DNA from: Chrysogorgia sp. JL179-B06
Lineage: Eukaryota > Cnidaria > Anthozoa > Scleralcyonacea > Chrysogorgiidae
Direction of reading: 5' to 3'
Assembly: GCA_035772405.1 (NCBI GenBank)
Contig: JAYKKM010000143.1
Coordinates: 746,501-810,500 of the forward strand
DNA length: 64,000 nt
Position numbers and translations under genes: made by a program. The notes under the pieces were generated by a model, which had not been told where the DNA came from, ran no database searches, and worked only from the letters and a program-made list of their open reading frames with translations. Below are positions 46,180 through 54,792 of the stretch, one piece after another (within the stretch, counting starts at the first letter, position 1; every line of letters begins with the position of its first letter).

Positions 46180-48228
46180 TATTATTATTATTATTATTAC
46201 TAATTTATTTAACCACGGTAAAAAACTCATCAGGATTTTGCATGCACTACCTAAATTACAAAATTATTGTTCTAATACATACATTCACAAATTTCAAATT
46301 ACAACATTACAATTCTAATATTCCTAATAATACTAAGCTAAAAATACCTGCTTTCCATGAGTGCCGTGCGATAAAAAGGTTAAGAGGTTAAGAAGCTACT
46401 GCAGCCGGATTTAAATTCACCCAGAGTGTCTGCCTTCCGCAACTCGATAGGAAGGCTATTCCATAGCACCGTACCACTATAACTAAAGCTATTTTTTAAG
46501 TAGTTAGTACGAGGCTTAGGAATAGCTAGTTTGCCCTCGGTGTCTCTCAATGAATAATTCGTTACACTGCTACGGTCTGTGAACATGGGACGCAAATAAT
46601 TAGGAGCGAGCCCATTAAGTGATTTGTAGACCATAACAGCTTTTTGAAACTTGCGCTGGGAGTCAAGTTTCCTCCAGCCAAGTTTCTCAAGGAGAAAATC
46701 ACCATTAGTGTCATAACTAGAAAATGTTAACACCCTGGCTGCACGATTTTGTAATTTTTGAAGTTTATCAGCGAGGGTTTTGTTGCAATTATCCCAAACA
46801 ACGCAACAGTAATCAAAATGCGGTTGAACTAACGAATTGAAAATAAGCTGTAGCGTCGTATCAGGGACAAAAGATCTTATACGTTTTAGAGATCCAATGC
46901 CTGAAGCAATCTTTTTAGATAGCTTATTAATATGTACGTTCCAAGATAGATTCTCATCAATATGTACACCAAGAGACTTTGTATGGGAAACCTGATTAAT
47001 TGGGATCCCATCAATTTCTAGAGATATTGATGAGTGAAACGTACATATTCTTTGCCTAGACCCGATGAACATGAATTCTGTCTTTGATTGGTTTAGAGTA
47101 AGCTTGTTTGCGATAAGCCATTCATTAACGTTTGCCAGGTCTTGATTGAGGTTCAGATTAATATCATGAACATTATTTGTTGCGAATGTTAAATGAGTGT
47201 CGTCTGCATACATACGTGGCTGGGAGTGTGCGAGACAATTGGGTAAGTCATTTATATAAATTAAAAATAATAGTGGCCCTAAAATAGTTCCCTGTGGGAT
47301 ACCACAGGACAATGAACGCTTCTGTGAGAGAAAACCATTCACATAGCATTTTTGTTTCCGGTCACTTAAGTAAGACTTAAACCAATTGCTCACAACACCT
47401 CCAATACCATATACATTTAATTTTGATAACAGAATTCCATGATCCACGGTGTCAAACGCTTTCTTGAGGTCTAAGAAGACTACAGCGTTAACATTGCCAC
47501 GATCAATATTATATGCCCAGTCATTAGTGGCCTCAAGAAGAGCAGTGACTGTGGAGTGAAGACTTCGGAACCCTGATTGACAATTGGAAAGTAGTTTATT
47601 ATCGATAAGAAAAACATGGACTTGGTCGTAAACTATCCTCTCAAAAATTTTCGCCACGACCGGAATAATTGAGATGGGCCGATAATTATCGAGATCCTTA
47701 CGTTCCCCTTGTTTAAATAATGGTATAACTTTTGAACACTTCCATTCATCGGGAAAAATACCCGTGTTAATGGAGCGGTTAAAAATTAAACAAAGGGATT
47801 CTGCAATCAAGTCAGGACATTCACGAAGAAGCCTGGCAGATATCTTATCTAAGCCAGTTGCTTTAGATTTACTTAGCTTAGATAAAAGAGAAAAGACTGT
47901 GGACGAACTTGTTGCCTTCAGTTGAAAACTAGCTCTAGTTTCGTGACATGTAAGATAATCCAAATGTGAACGGCTGTTTTCATTGCAAGGTATTTTGTCA
48001 GCCAGCTTAGGCCCAACACTGGCGAAATGATCATTAAACGCCTCAGATAATTCATGATTGCCACTAATTGAAGAGCCGTTCAATTTGATTTCTTTTATGT
48101 GTGAGCTGTTAACTTTTCTTGAAGTAAGTTCATTAACAATATTCCAAGTCTTCTTCGAATTGCTCTTATTTTCGTGAAGAGCATTCATATAATATATTTC
48201 TTTAGTATGTTTGATTTCAGTGTTTAAT
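46180..48228 (-). mobile_element. 5'-truncated CR1/L2-like LINE inserted in the SINE-like array
   Basis: The element runs on the minus strand with its 3' tail, tattattattattattatta, at 46180-46199. Removing 46180-48228 (2,049 bp) restores unit 2 and unit 3 to exact 276-bp tandem phase (tRNA heads at 46020 and 48345 differ by 2,325). At most 3-4 bp (AAT) could be a target duplication. Short simple-sequence tails are typical of CR1/L2-type LINEs. Confidence 0.9.
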
Positions 48229-48239
48229 CGTTTCAACAT
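46380..48239 (-). CDS. LINE reverse transcriptase (CR1/L2-type), 5'-truncated but uninterrupted
   Basis: 619 codons without a stop. RT motifs in order: KSKATGLDKISARLLRE; LDNYRPISIIPVVAKIFERI; SGFRSLHSTVTALLE; VVFLDLKKAFDTVDH (catalytic D); GIPQGTILGPLLFLIYINDL; RMYADDTHLTF (catalytic ADD); KLTLNQSKTEFMFIG; and the post-RT region with PHFDYCCVVWDNCN. The apurinic endonuclease domain that should precede it is missing, so target cleavage is lost. The ATG at 48239 and the next few codons are contributed by the flanking SINE-like unit (its caacatgtag stretch), so the natural start is absent. The open frame implies recent insertion. Confidence 0.92.
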   Translation of the reverse strand: MLKRLNTEIKHTKEIYYMNALHENKSNSKKTWNIVNELTSRKVNSSHIKEIKLNGSSISGNHELSEAFNDHFASVGPKLADKIPCNENSRSHLDYLTCHETRASFQLKATSSSTVFSLLSKLSKSKATGLDKISARLLRECPDLIAESLCLIFNRSINTGIFPDEWKCSKVIPLFKQGERKDLDNYRPISIIPVVAKIFERIVYDQVHVFLIDNKLLSNCQSGFRSLHSTVTALLEATNDWAYNIDRGNVNAVVFLDLKKAFDTVDHGILLSKLNVYGIGGVVSNWFKSYLSDRKQKCYVNGFLSQKRSLSCGIPQGTILGPLLFLIYINDLPNCLAHSQPRMYADDTHLTFATNNVHDINLNLNQDLANVNEWLIANKLTLNQSKTEFMFIGSRQRICTFHSSISLEIDGIPINQVSHTKSLGVHIDENLSWNVHINKLSKKIASGIGSLKRIRSFVPDTTLQLIFNSLVQPHFDYCCVVWDNCNKTLADKLQKLQNRAARVLTFSSYDTNGDFLLEKLGWRKLDSQRKFQKAVMVYKSLNGLAPNYLRPMFTDRSSVTNYSLRDTEGKLAIPKPRTNYLKNSFSYSGTVLWNSLPIELRKADTLGEFKSGCSSFLTS

Positions 48240-48504
48240 GTAGTTTGATCGAGTGAAATGCCAAATATTACCTATAATATACCCAGAATCTTATCCCGGC
48301 ATTACCACCATATATACAGAACTCGTGACTAGGCTCTCGGCAACGGCTTCCGTAGCTCAGTGGTCAGAGCACTGCACTAGCAATCGCAGGGTCGCGGGTT
48401 CAATTCCTACCGGAAGGCCGCTAAGTTGCATTTTTCGCAACTGGTCCCGGTTTGGTCTTAAAATGTATGTATTCCAACACTCGAAATTTTCCTTCACCAT
48501 AAAT
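48229..48504 (+). mobile_element. tRNA-derived SINE-like unit 3
   Basis: 276-bp unit, nearly identical to unit 4; tRNA-like head 48345-48419 with intact pol III boxes A and B. It directly joins unit 4 head to tail. Confidence 0.88.
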
Positions 48505-48735
48505 CGTTTCAACATGTAGTTTGATCGAGTGAAATGCCAAATATTACCTATAATATACCCAGAATCTTATCCCGGCATTACCACCATATATACAGAACTC
48601 GTGACTAGGCTCTCGGCAACGGCTTCCGTAGCTCAGTGGTCAGAGCACTGCACTAGCAATCGCAGGGTCGCGGGTTCAATTCCTACCGGAAGGCCGCTAA
48701 GTTGCATTTTTCGCAACTGGTCCCGGTTTGGTCTT

Positions 48736-48738
<3 letters not shown>
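48505..48738 (+). mobile_element. tRNA-derived SINE-like unit 4
   Basis: tRNA-like head 48621-48695. The unit follows unit 3 with exact 276-bp spacing and is cut off after cggtttggtcttaaaat by a (TA)n tract (48739-48812). A 3' poly-A or simple tail typical of a single SINE is absent between units, so these are tandem satellite-like copies. Confidence 0.88.
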
Positions 48739-48807
<69 letters not shown>

Positions 48808-48812
48808 ATATA
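48739..48812. repeat. (TA)n microsatellite
   Basis: Nearly uninterrupted TA dinucleotides with one tattata break. Confidence 0.97.
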
Positions 48813-48892
48813 CTCATCACAGTCAAAGACTTGATGTTGGATATACCACACTGCATAAATTATAAACCATCAAGAATGTTATAGTCTATAAC

Positions 48893-49080
48893 TGTCGAAA
48901 GTTAATTCATTATTCCGTATATAATTTGTTGAAGTTATTTGGTCAGCGGTGACCTTGAACGTTCATAAACATGCGCAGAACGGAAAACGTTGCATGTACG
49001 TTTTGTGATCGGTGAAAAAACTGTTGTATAGTATATTGTGTTGAAATAAACAGTAAAATATAACCTGGTCCTCGTCTTCT
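48893..49080 (+). repeat. 5' LTR of the BEL/Pao element
   Basis: Begins tgtcgaaagttaattcatta and ends tggtcctcgtcttct. It contains a polyadenylation-type aataaa (gaaataaacag, about 49045). It differs from the 3' LTR at about eight places, including small indels (gtgatcggtgaaaaaactg against gtgatgtgaaacaactg). Confidence 0.92.
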
Positions 49081-50835
49081 ATGTCATTATTTGGTGCCGT
49101 GACCAGGATGGTGAAATTCAACGAATTCAACGCTCACGCAAAGGATATATACAGAGCTCATTTGACGAAGGTTCTAAACAAAGCTGCCAAAATCATGGAT
49201 CAGTCCAAAGCCCCAAACGCCATGCAGATTGCTTCGCTCACCGCTACTATTGAACAACTGGCAAAGAAGAAAACAGTATTGAACGAACTCAACCAGAAAA
49301 TTCAAGATAAAATCGAAGACCCAGATGATCTTGAATACGAAATAATCGAGGCAGAGGAAATCAGCGAAAAAAATGCTCAGATAAGTACCTTTATTTTGTC
49401 TTCCACTTCCGTTCAAAAACCCACTGAGAATCCACCTCAAAATCATATTCCTCCCAGTACATCAACACAAGCCAGTACTTCATCACAAGTCGCTCATCAA
49501 CCACCACTATCTAATCAAGAATCGCCAGCATATACCCACCAAACTGAGAATGTTGTTAATTCAGAAAACCCTAATGCTGATAGTGGTAACCCTAACGCTG
49601 ATACAATGTTGAACAATTCTCACCTTAATCAAGTACCACCACTCCCTCAATCCAACCCTACTCCCACCATAAGTCATGCTACCCGTCTCCCCAAGTTACA
49701 CCTTCCAACCTTTTCTGGAAATCCTATAGACTGGCTTACATTTTGGGACTCATTTGAGGTGGCAGTCAATTCAAACCCAAATCTTGAAGGAGTTCAAAAG
49801 TTCAACTATCTAAGAGCTCAGCTAACTGGAGATGCATGTAGAGCCATTGCTGGATTCCCACTTACCAACACCAATTATGCACAGGCAGTTGACCTCCTTA
49901 AAACCCGTTTCGGAGAACCACAGAAAATCATCAGTACCCACATGCAAGCTCTTCTGAAACTACCCAATCCCACCAATGAGCTATCTAGTCTACAACAATT
50001 TTACGACTCCATGGAAACTCATGTAAGAGGACTTACATCTCTTGGTAAATCTCAGGAGTCATATGGTGATCTTCTTGTTCCTATAATCCTTGGCAAATTA
50101 CCTGATGACCTCCGACGAAATCTTGCTCGTGAACACAGCAGCCCAGAATGGACATTCTCACAACTAAGAGAAGCTATTTATAAGGAAATTAAAATCCTTG
50201 AAGCTGGGATACATAATCTGGAAAACAACAACTCCAAAGTCAACCCTTTTGGCTCTGTTACAGGATCATTTCTCACACACAACCAATTTGGAGCAAGTAA
50301 ACCTCCACCTACTGGGTTCAACCCACATGCTCCTCCAAAACCAAAGAAATGCGTATATTGCAAGAAAGCTCACTCATCTAATGACTGCAGTTTCATTACT
50401 GACTGTACAAAACGTTGGACAATTGTGAAAGAAGACAAACTTTGTTTCAACTGTTTGGGTCATCATAAATCCTCAGCTTGCCAATCGAAAAACCGCTGTC
50501 GCAAGTGTAAAGGGAAACACCACACCAGTCTTTGCACCACCGATCTTCAGAAAGTCCCCACTCCACCCCCACCTCCACCATCAACCAAGAAGAATGAGTC
50601 TCCTCCTAGCAATGTTGTCCATACCACCATGACTGTAACCCTCCTCCAGACAGCCATAGCAACAGTTGGCACCCAGCAAATCTACTGCGAAGCAAACATC
50701 CTCTTTGATGAAGGAGCACAAAGATCATTTATCACAAGAAGTCTGGCTACTCAACTGCAACTACGACCCACAGGAAAGGAACTCATTAGTTTATCAGCCT
50801 TTGGTGCCCAAATATCAGCTGTAAAGTTCTTATAA
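49081..50835 (+). CDS. BEL/Pao Gag with zinc knuckles and start of aspartic protease
   Basis: 584 codons from ATG 49081, directly after the LTR. In order: a helical, charged N-terminus (about 1-105); a Ser/Pro/Gln-rich linker (about 110-200); a DUF1759-type capsid core with LPTFSGNPIDWLTFWDSFEV and FNYLRAQLTGDACRAIAGFP (about 207-365); and three CCHC-like knuckles, CVYCKKAHSSNDC, CFNCLGHHKSSAC and CRKCKGKHHTSLC (about 424-485). Next comes a Pro-rich spacer and the protease start ILFDEGAQRSFIT (about 540). The catalytic motif reads D-E-G instead of the usual D-[ST]-G, so the protease is probably inactive. Translation ends at a TAA (50833) within the protease; the frame continues beyond it for about 60 codons. 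Confidence 0.88.
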   Translation: MSLFGAVTRMVKFNEFNAHAKDIYRAHLTKVLNKAAKIMDQSKAPNAMQIASLTATIEQLAKKKTVLNELNQKIQDKIEDPDDLEYEIIEAEEISEKNAQISTFILSSTSVQKPTENPPQNHIPPSTSTQASTSSQVAHQPPLSNQESPAYTHQTENVVNSENPNADSGNPNADTMLNNSHLNQVPPLPQSNPTPTISHATRLPKLHLPTFSGNPIDWLTFWDSFEVAVNSNPNLEGVQKFNYLRAQLTGDACRAIAGFPLTNTNYAQAVDLLKTRFGEPQKIISTHMQALLKLPNPTNELSSLQQFYDSMETHVRGLTSLGKSQESYGDLLVPIILGKLPDDLRRNLAREHSSPEWTFSQLREAIYKEIKILEAGIHNLENNNSKVNPFGSVTGSFLTHNQFGASKPPPTGFNPHAPPKPKKCVYCKKAHSSNDCSFITDCTKRWTIVKEDKLCFNCLGHHKSSACQSKNRCRKCKGKHHTSLCTTDLQKVPTPPPPPPSTKKNESPPSNVVHTTMTVTLLQTAIATVGTQQIYCEANILFDEGAQRSFITRSLATQLQLRPTGKELISLSAFGAQISAVKFL

Positions 50836-51929
50836 TCCACCATCATCAATATCAAGACAAACAAGCATGCAGAAATCCCACTATGTGTACTTATAGTTGA
50901 AAATCTCGCAACACCCCTTCAGCTTCACTCACGTGACAACATCAGCAGTATACCACATCTGCAAGGCCTTCACCTCGCGCACCCTGTAACCAGTGATCAA
51001 AACTTCGAAATTTCTGTCCTTTTGGAGCAGATCATTATTGGGATATCGTTGAAGATAAAGTCATCCGTGGCAACGGTCCAACAGCTATGCAGTCCAAAGT
51101 TGGCTACCTATTATCGGGACCAGTACAAACTGCCCATCCAGTTAATCATGTTGCTAACTTTATACAGTTCTCCACGTCATCTTATCAAGAAGAATACGAC
51201 CTACAACGATTTTGGTCTTTAGAATCAATGTGTATTAAACCACCAACTGATGACGACCCACATAAACAGTTTCTCGCAGATTACCAACGATCATCTATCA
51301 ATCGTGAGACCAATGGTAGATACAACGCAAGATTTCCGTGGAAAGAGGAATACCCTCCACTCCCTTCTAACCACACTATATGCAAAGCCAGGACTAGATC
51401 GATGGCACGTCGCCTAAGCCACACACCAGAGCTTCTCAAGACGTATGGAGAAATAATCACCGAGTATGAAAACCGAGGATTCATTGAGAAAGTCCAAACA
51501 TCTCAACCTTCAGACAACGCTCACTACATTCCACACCATCCTGTTAAGAAAGAGTCGTCCACAACTCCAGTCAGAATTGTCTTTGACTGCAGCTGTCGTC
51601 AAACATCTAATTCACCATCTTTAAACGATTGCCTGAAAGTCGGACCGCCATTCCTGAACGACCTGTGTGCCATCATTCTGAGGTTTCGTACATACTCCTA
51701 TGGATTCTCGACAGACATCGAGAAAGCATTCCTGCATGTAGGCCTCGATGAACGCGACAGAGACTTTTCTCTGGTTAAACGAAATTTCTCTGGTTATCTG
51801 ATCCGACTGACCGAGAAAGTGCATTTCAAGTCTACCGCTTTGAAGTCGTCCTATTTGGTTCCACAAGTTCACCATTTACGCTCAACGCAACTCTACATTC
51901 CCACTTGGATAACTACGAATCCCCCGTAG
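50836..51929 (+). pseudogene. BEL/Pao pol: protease end and RT N-terminal half
   Basis: Directly after the stop the same frame reads NIKTNKHAEIPLCVLIVENL and IPHLQGLHLAHPV (protease family). It shifts by one base near 51030 into a frame reading GYLLSGPVQTAHPVNHVANF and FWSLESMCIK. RT motifs follow: TPVRIVFDCSCRQTSNSPSL, NDCLKVGPPFLNDL and GFSTDIEKAFLHVGLDERDR (first catalytic Asp region). Another frame change near 51830 ends this stretch. Confidence 0.85.
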
Positions 51930-52746
51930 CCAAGGACATCAAAAATTATTTGTATGTGGACAACTTCATTTCAGGACGCGACACAGAAGAAGAAACCCTC
52001 CAGTACTACAACGAATCAAGATCCATCATGGCTGACGGTAAATTCAATCTACGGTCGTGGGCATCTAACAGTCAAATTATTTGCAATCAAGCAGCCATGA
52101 GCCAGAACGTGGTCGACCCCAATGAAGTTGTTAACCTTCTTGATCTGAAATGGAATCTATCAACCGACACACTGAGTTTAAATCAACGAGTAATTAGTCC
52201 TTCATCCAACGTTCTCATTATCAAGCGTGAAGTTCTACGAGAATCGTTCAAGACATATACGACCCGCTCGGATTCCTATCACCAGTTACCATTAAGGCAA
52301 AGATCCTAATGCAAGAGTTATGGCAGCAACGAATCGAGTGGGACGAACCACTCCCCACTGAACTGGCCACGTCATGGATCAACATCGCCAAGGAGATCGA
52401 GGATGCCACTAAAACTGTGTTACCAAGATGCCACTTCTCATTCAAGAACACAAATCAAACTAACACTCAACTTCACATATTCGCTGACGCAAGCACAAAG
52501 GCGTATGGTGCAGTCGCTTACCTCTGTAATGGAAATCAAACGTCGTTGGTCATCGCAAAATCAAGAGTCGCACCTCTCAAGAAGTTAACACTGCCACAGT
52601 TGGAACTGATGGCAGCATTGACAGCAACAAGATTAGCACATTTCGTCAAACAAGCCCTGAAACAAAGATACGACAGTTTGACAGTTCACCTATATGGTCA
52701 GATAGTGAAATCGTCCTGCACTGGTTACACAGCGACAAGATACTGA
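51840..52746 (+). pseudogene. BEL/Pao pol: RT C-terminal half and RNase H
   Basis: Continues with VLFGSTSSPFTLNATL (frame-shifted), then NYLYVDNFISG, the RT active site. The last catalytic position is Asn (YVDN, where most BEL elements have YVDD), which should cripple polymerisation. An IYDPLG-like region follows near 52250 in another frame, then LMQELWQQRIEWDEPLPTEL. The RNase H domain shows LHIFADASTKAYGAVAYL and LTLPQLELMAALTATRLAHF. At least two frame changes (about 52240 and 52700) are present. Confidence 0.85.
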
Positions 52747-53465
52747 AACCATTCATCGCGAACCGTGTTCGAGAAATCAAACATATTTTTCCCACAACGC
52801 ACTGGAACCATTGCCCCACCAAGAGCAACCCAGCCGATTTGCTCACTCGTGGAATTACAGCGCAACAATTCCACGCATCGCATCTATGGCAGCATGGCCC
52901 AGACTGGTCATCCAAAGTTCTCAACGTTAACATAGTCGATCCAGCCAACAAAGAAGCTGTAACTACAGAAGCAACTCCATCAACGAGTGAACTTGGGATA
53001 CACCAGATCATCGACGTATCCAGATACAGCACGCTTAACAAACTGCTCAATGTTACATCCTACGTTCTGAGATTTGTTCGCATCATTAAAAAACAACCAA
53101 GCAACATTGGAGCACCAACGGTCGAAGAGAGAAGTGAATCGCAACGCAAATGGGTGCAAAACTGCCAAGTTTTAACCTACAGCAAGGAAATCGACAACAT
53201 CAAAGCCCGTTCGAAGACACGTTTACCACTGGTCAGACAACTCCGTTTGTTCATTGACGACAAACGATTTCTTAGCTGTGGTGGGAGGATCCATAATGCA
53301 CCACTTACAGAGCAAGCAAAGTTTCCTTATCTTCTTCCACCAAACCATCCATTTACAGCACTCATTGTTTATGAAGCCCACGCCAAACAGCTTCACTCTG
53401 GTACTGCCTCAACAGTCACAGCACTTCGCCAAAGCATTTGGATCATTTCGTGCGTCAGTACGTGA
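52690..53465 (+). pseudogene. BEL/Pao pol: RNase H end and integrase zinc-binding region
   Basis: In the frame after 52690 the sequence reads SDSEIVLHWLHSDK and FPTTHWNHCPTKSNPADLLT (52800-52850), the expected 'W.hvp...NPADl.TRG' junction between RNase H and integrase. It continues through FLSCGGRIHNAPLTEQAKFP and YLLPPNHPFTALIVYEAHAK, with QLHSGTASTVTALRQSIWI leading into the integrase HHCC module. The frame changes near 53450. Confidence 0.82.
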
Positions 53466-54340
53466 AAAAGCTACTTCGACGATGTGTAACCTGCAGGAAA
53501 CTCAATGGAACAGCCTACAAAGCCCCTGATCCTGCCCCACTACCAAATATAAGAATGCAACAGACAGTGCCTTTTTCAGTCACTGGTGTCGACTACGCTG
53601 GACTAATGTATGTGAAATTAAACAATGAAGAGATTAAGAGCTACATTTGCCTCTTTACGTGCGCTGTAACCAGAGCCATACATTTGGAAGTCGTCACAGA
53701 TCTATCAGAAAGAAGTTTCTTACAAGCCTTTCGCCGATTTGCAAGCCGCAAATCCTTACCCAGTCGCATGGTATCGGACAACGCTTCAACCTTCACAGCT
53801 GGAGCAGAGGAACTCAAACGACTATTCCAGTCGCCGTCGCTGAAGGAAGCCTTTACCAGACGAGGTGTCGATTGGCAGTTCATACCCAAACGAGCTCCTT
53901 GGTTTGGAGGCTTCTGGGAAAGACTCATCGGATTATCAAAGAATGCCCTAAAGAAGACACTAGGAAGAGCATTCATAACATTGTCTGAGCTCCAAACACT
54001 GACAGTTGAAGTAGAAGCAATTCTTAACGATCGTCCACTGACGTATGTTTCAAGCGACATTAAAGACGACGAGCCACTAACTGCTAACATTCGAACAAAA
54101 ACTGGTCGCACGAACAGACCAATCACCAAGCTTTATCCGCTAGAGATCACAGCCAAGAGAACCGAACAAGATGAACAACCGGACAGTAACGAGGAAACCA
54201 ATCATCTTACTACCACCTCTGACCTTACCACTATTCCAAACTTACCACGACCAAAGAGAGCCGCAGCATTGGAAGCGAGAAACAAAATCTCTAAATGGGC
54301 ACAAGATCTTCGCCCGGCCCCGGAGGATGTCGAAAGTTAA
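53438..54340 (+). pseudogene. BEL/Pao integrase core and truncated C-terminal domain
   Basis: 300 open codons. The zinc-module end reads LLRRCVTCRKLNG. The DDE core is complete: TGVDYAGLMYV (first D), ICLFTCAVTRAIHLEVVTDL, SRMVSDNASTF (second D), and APWFGGFWERLIGLSKNALK (E). Then come TVEVEAILNDRPLTYV and KDDEPLT. The usual 'p..ll.gr' DUF5641 domain is replaced by a short low-complexity tail rich in Thr and Asn with PRPKRAAALEA, and the frame ends inside the 3' LTR at 54340, so this C-terminal domain has been largely deleted. Confidence 0.88.
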
Positions 54341-54513
54341 TTCATTATTCCGTAGATAATATGTTGAAGTTATTTGGTCAGCGGTGACCTTGAACGTTCA
54401 TAAACATGCGCAGAGCGGAAAACGTTGCATGTACGTTTGGTGATGTGAAACAACTGTTGTATAGTATATTGTGTTGAAATAAACAGTAAAATATAACCTG
54501 GTCCTCGTCTTCT
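54328..54513 (+). repeat. 3' LTR of the BEL/Pao element
   Basis: Same start and end as the 5' LTR. The purine-rich cggagga just before it (54321-54327) may be the remnant of the polypurine tract. Confidence 0.92.
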
Positions 54514-54792
54514 ATAACAATAACAACTCAGTGTGCATTGCACACTTTTACTGATTGAAATAACAAAACATAATTGCAGTGTCTGGCTATCAACAACTGT
54601 GGACAGCTGTTTCGATTTTTTAATAAAAGCCCCTGTAAGGGGAATCTATATTTACAAGCTATGTACAGTACATACAATCTCACGGATATTTTACAAATGG
54701 AAAACCACTTTTCCGGTCTGATATGAAGCAAGTACATCATTAACACACCATTTATCTCTAAAGCTCAAAGTCAAGAGAATATTGTTCGATCT

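Larger units (their letters stand above)
48893..54513 (+). mobile_element. BEL/Pao LTR retrotransposon, near full length
   Basis: Two LTRs (188 and 186 bp) enclose gag, protease, RT, RNase H and integrase remains. A 5-bp duplication ATAAC at 48888-48892 and 54514-54518 confirms a single insertion event. A primer-site-like tggtgccgtgaccagg follows the 5' LTR at 49091. The gag frame is intact, whereas pol is broken by one stop and several frame changes, so it is not autonomous. Confidence 0.93.

Noticed and set aside
46020..48695. Three functional tRNA-Ala genes
   Set aside because: Pol III boxes are good, but the anticodon and T stems have mismatches and the heads sit inside identical 276-bp repeated units; SINE-like origin is more likely.
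53641..54129. 162-codon minus-strand frame over the integrase
   Set aside because: Antisense shadow of the integrase core, whose plus-strand motifs are unmistakable.
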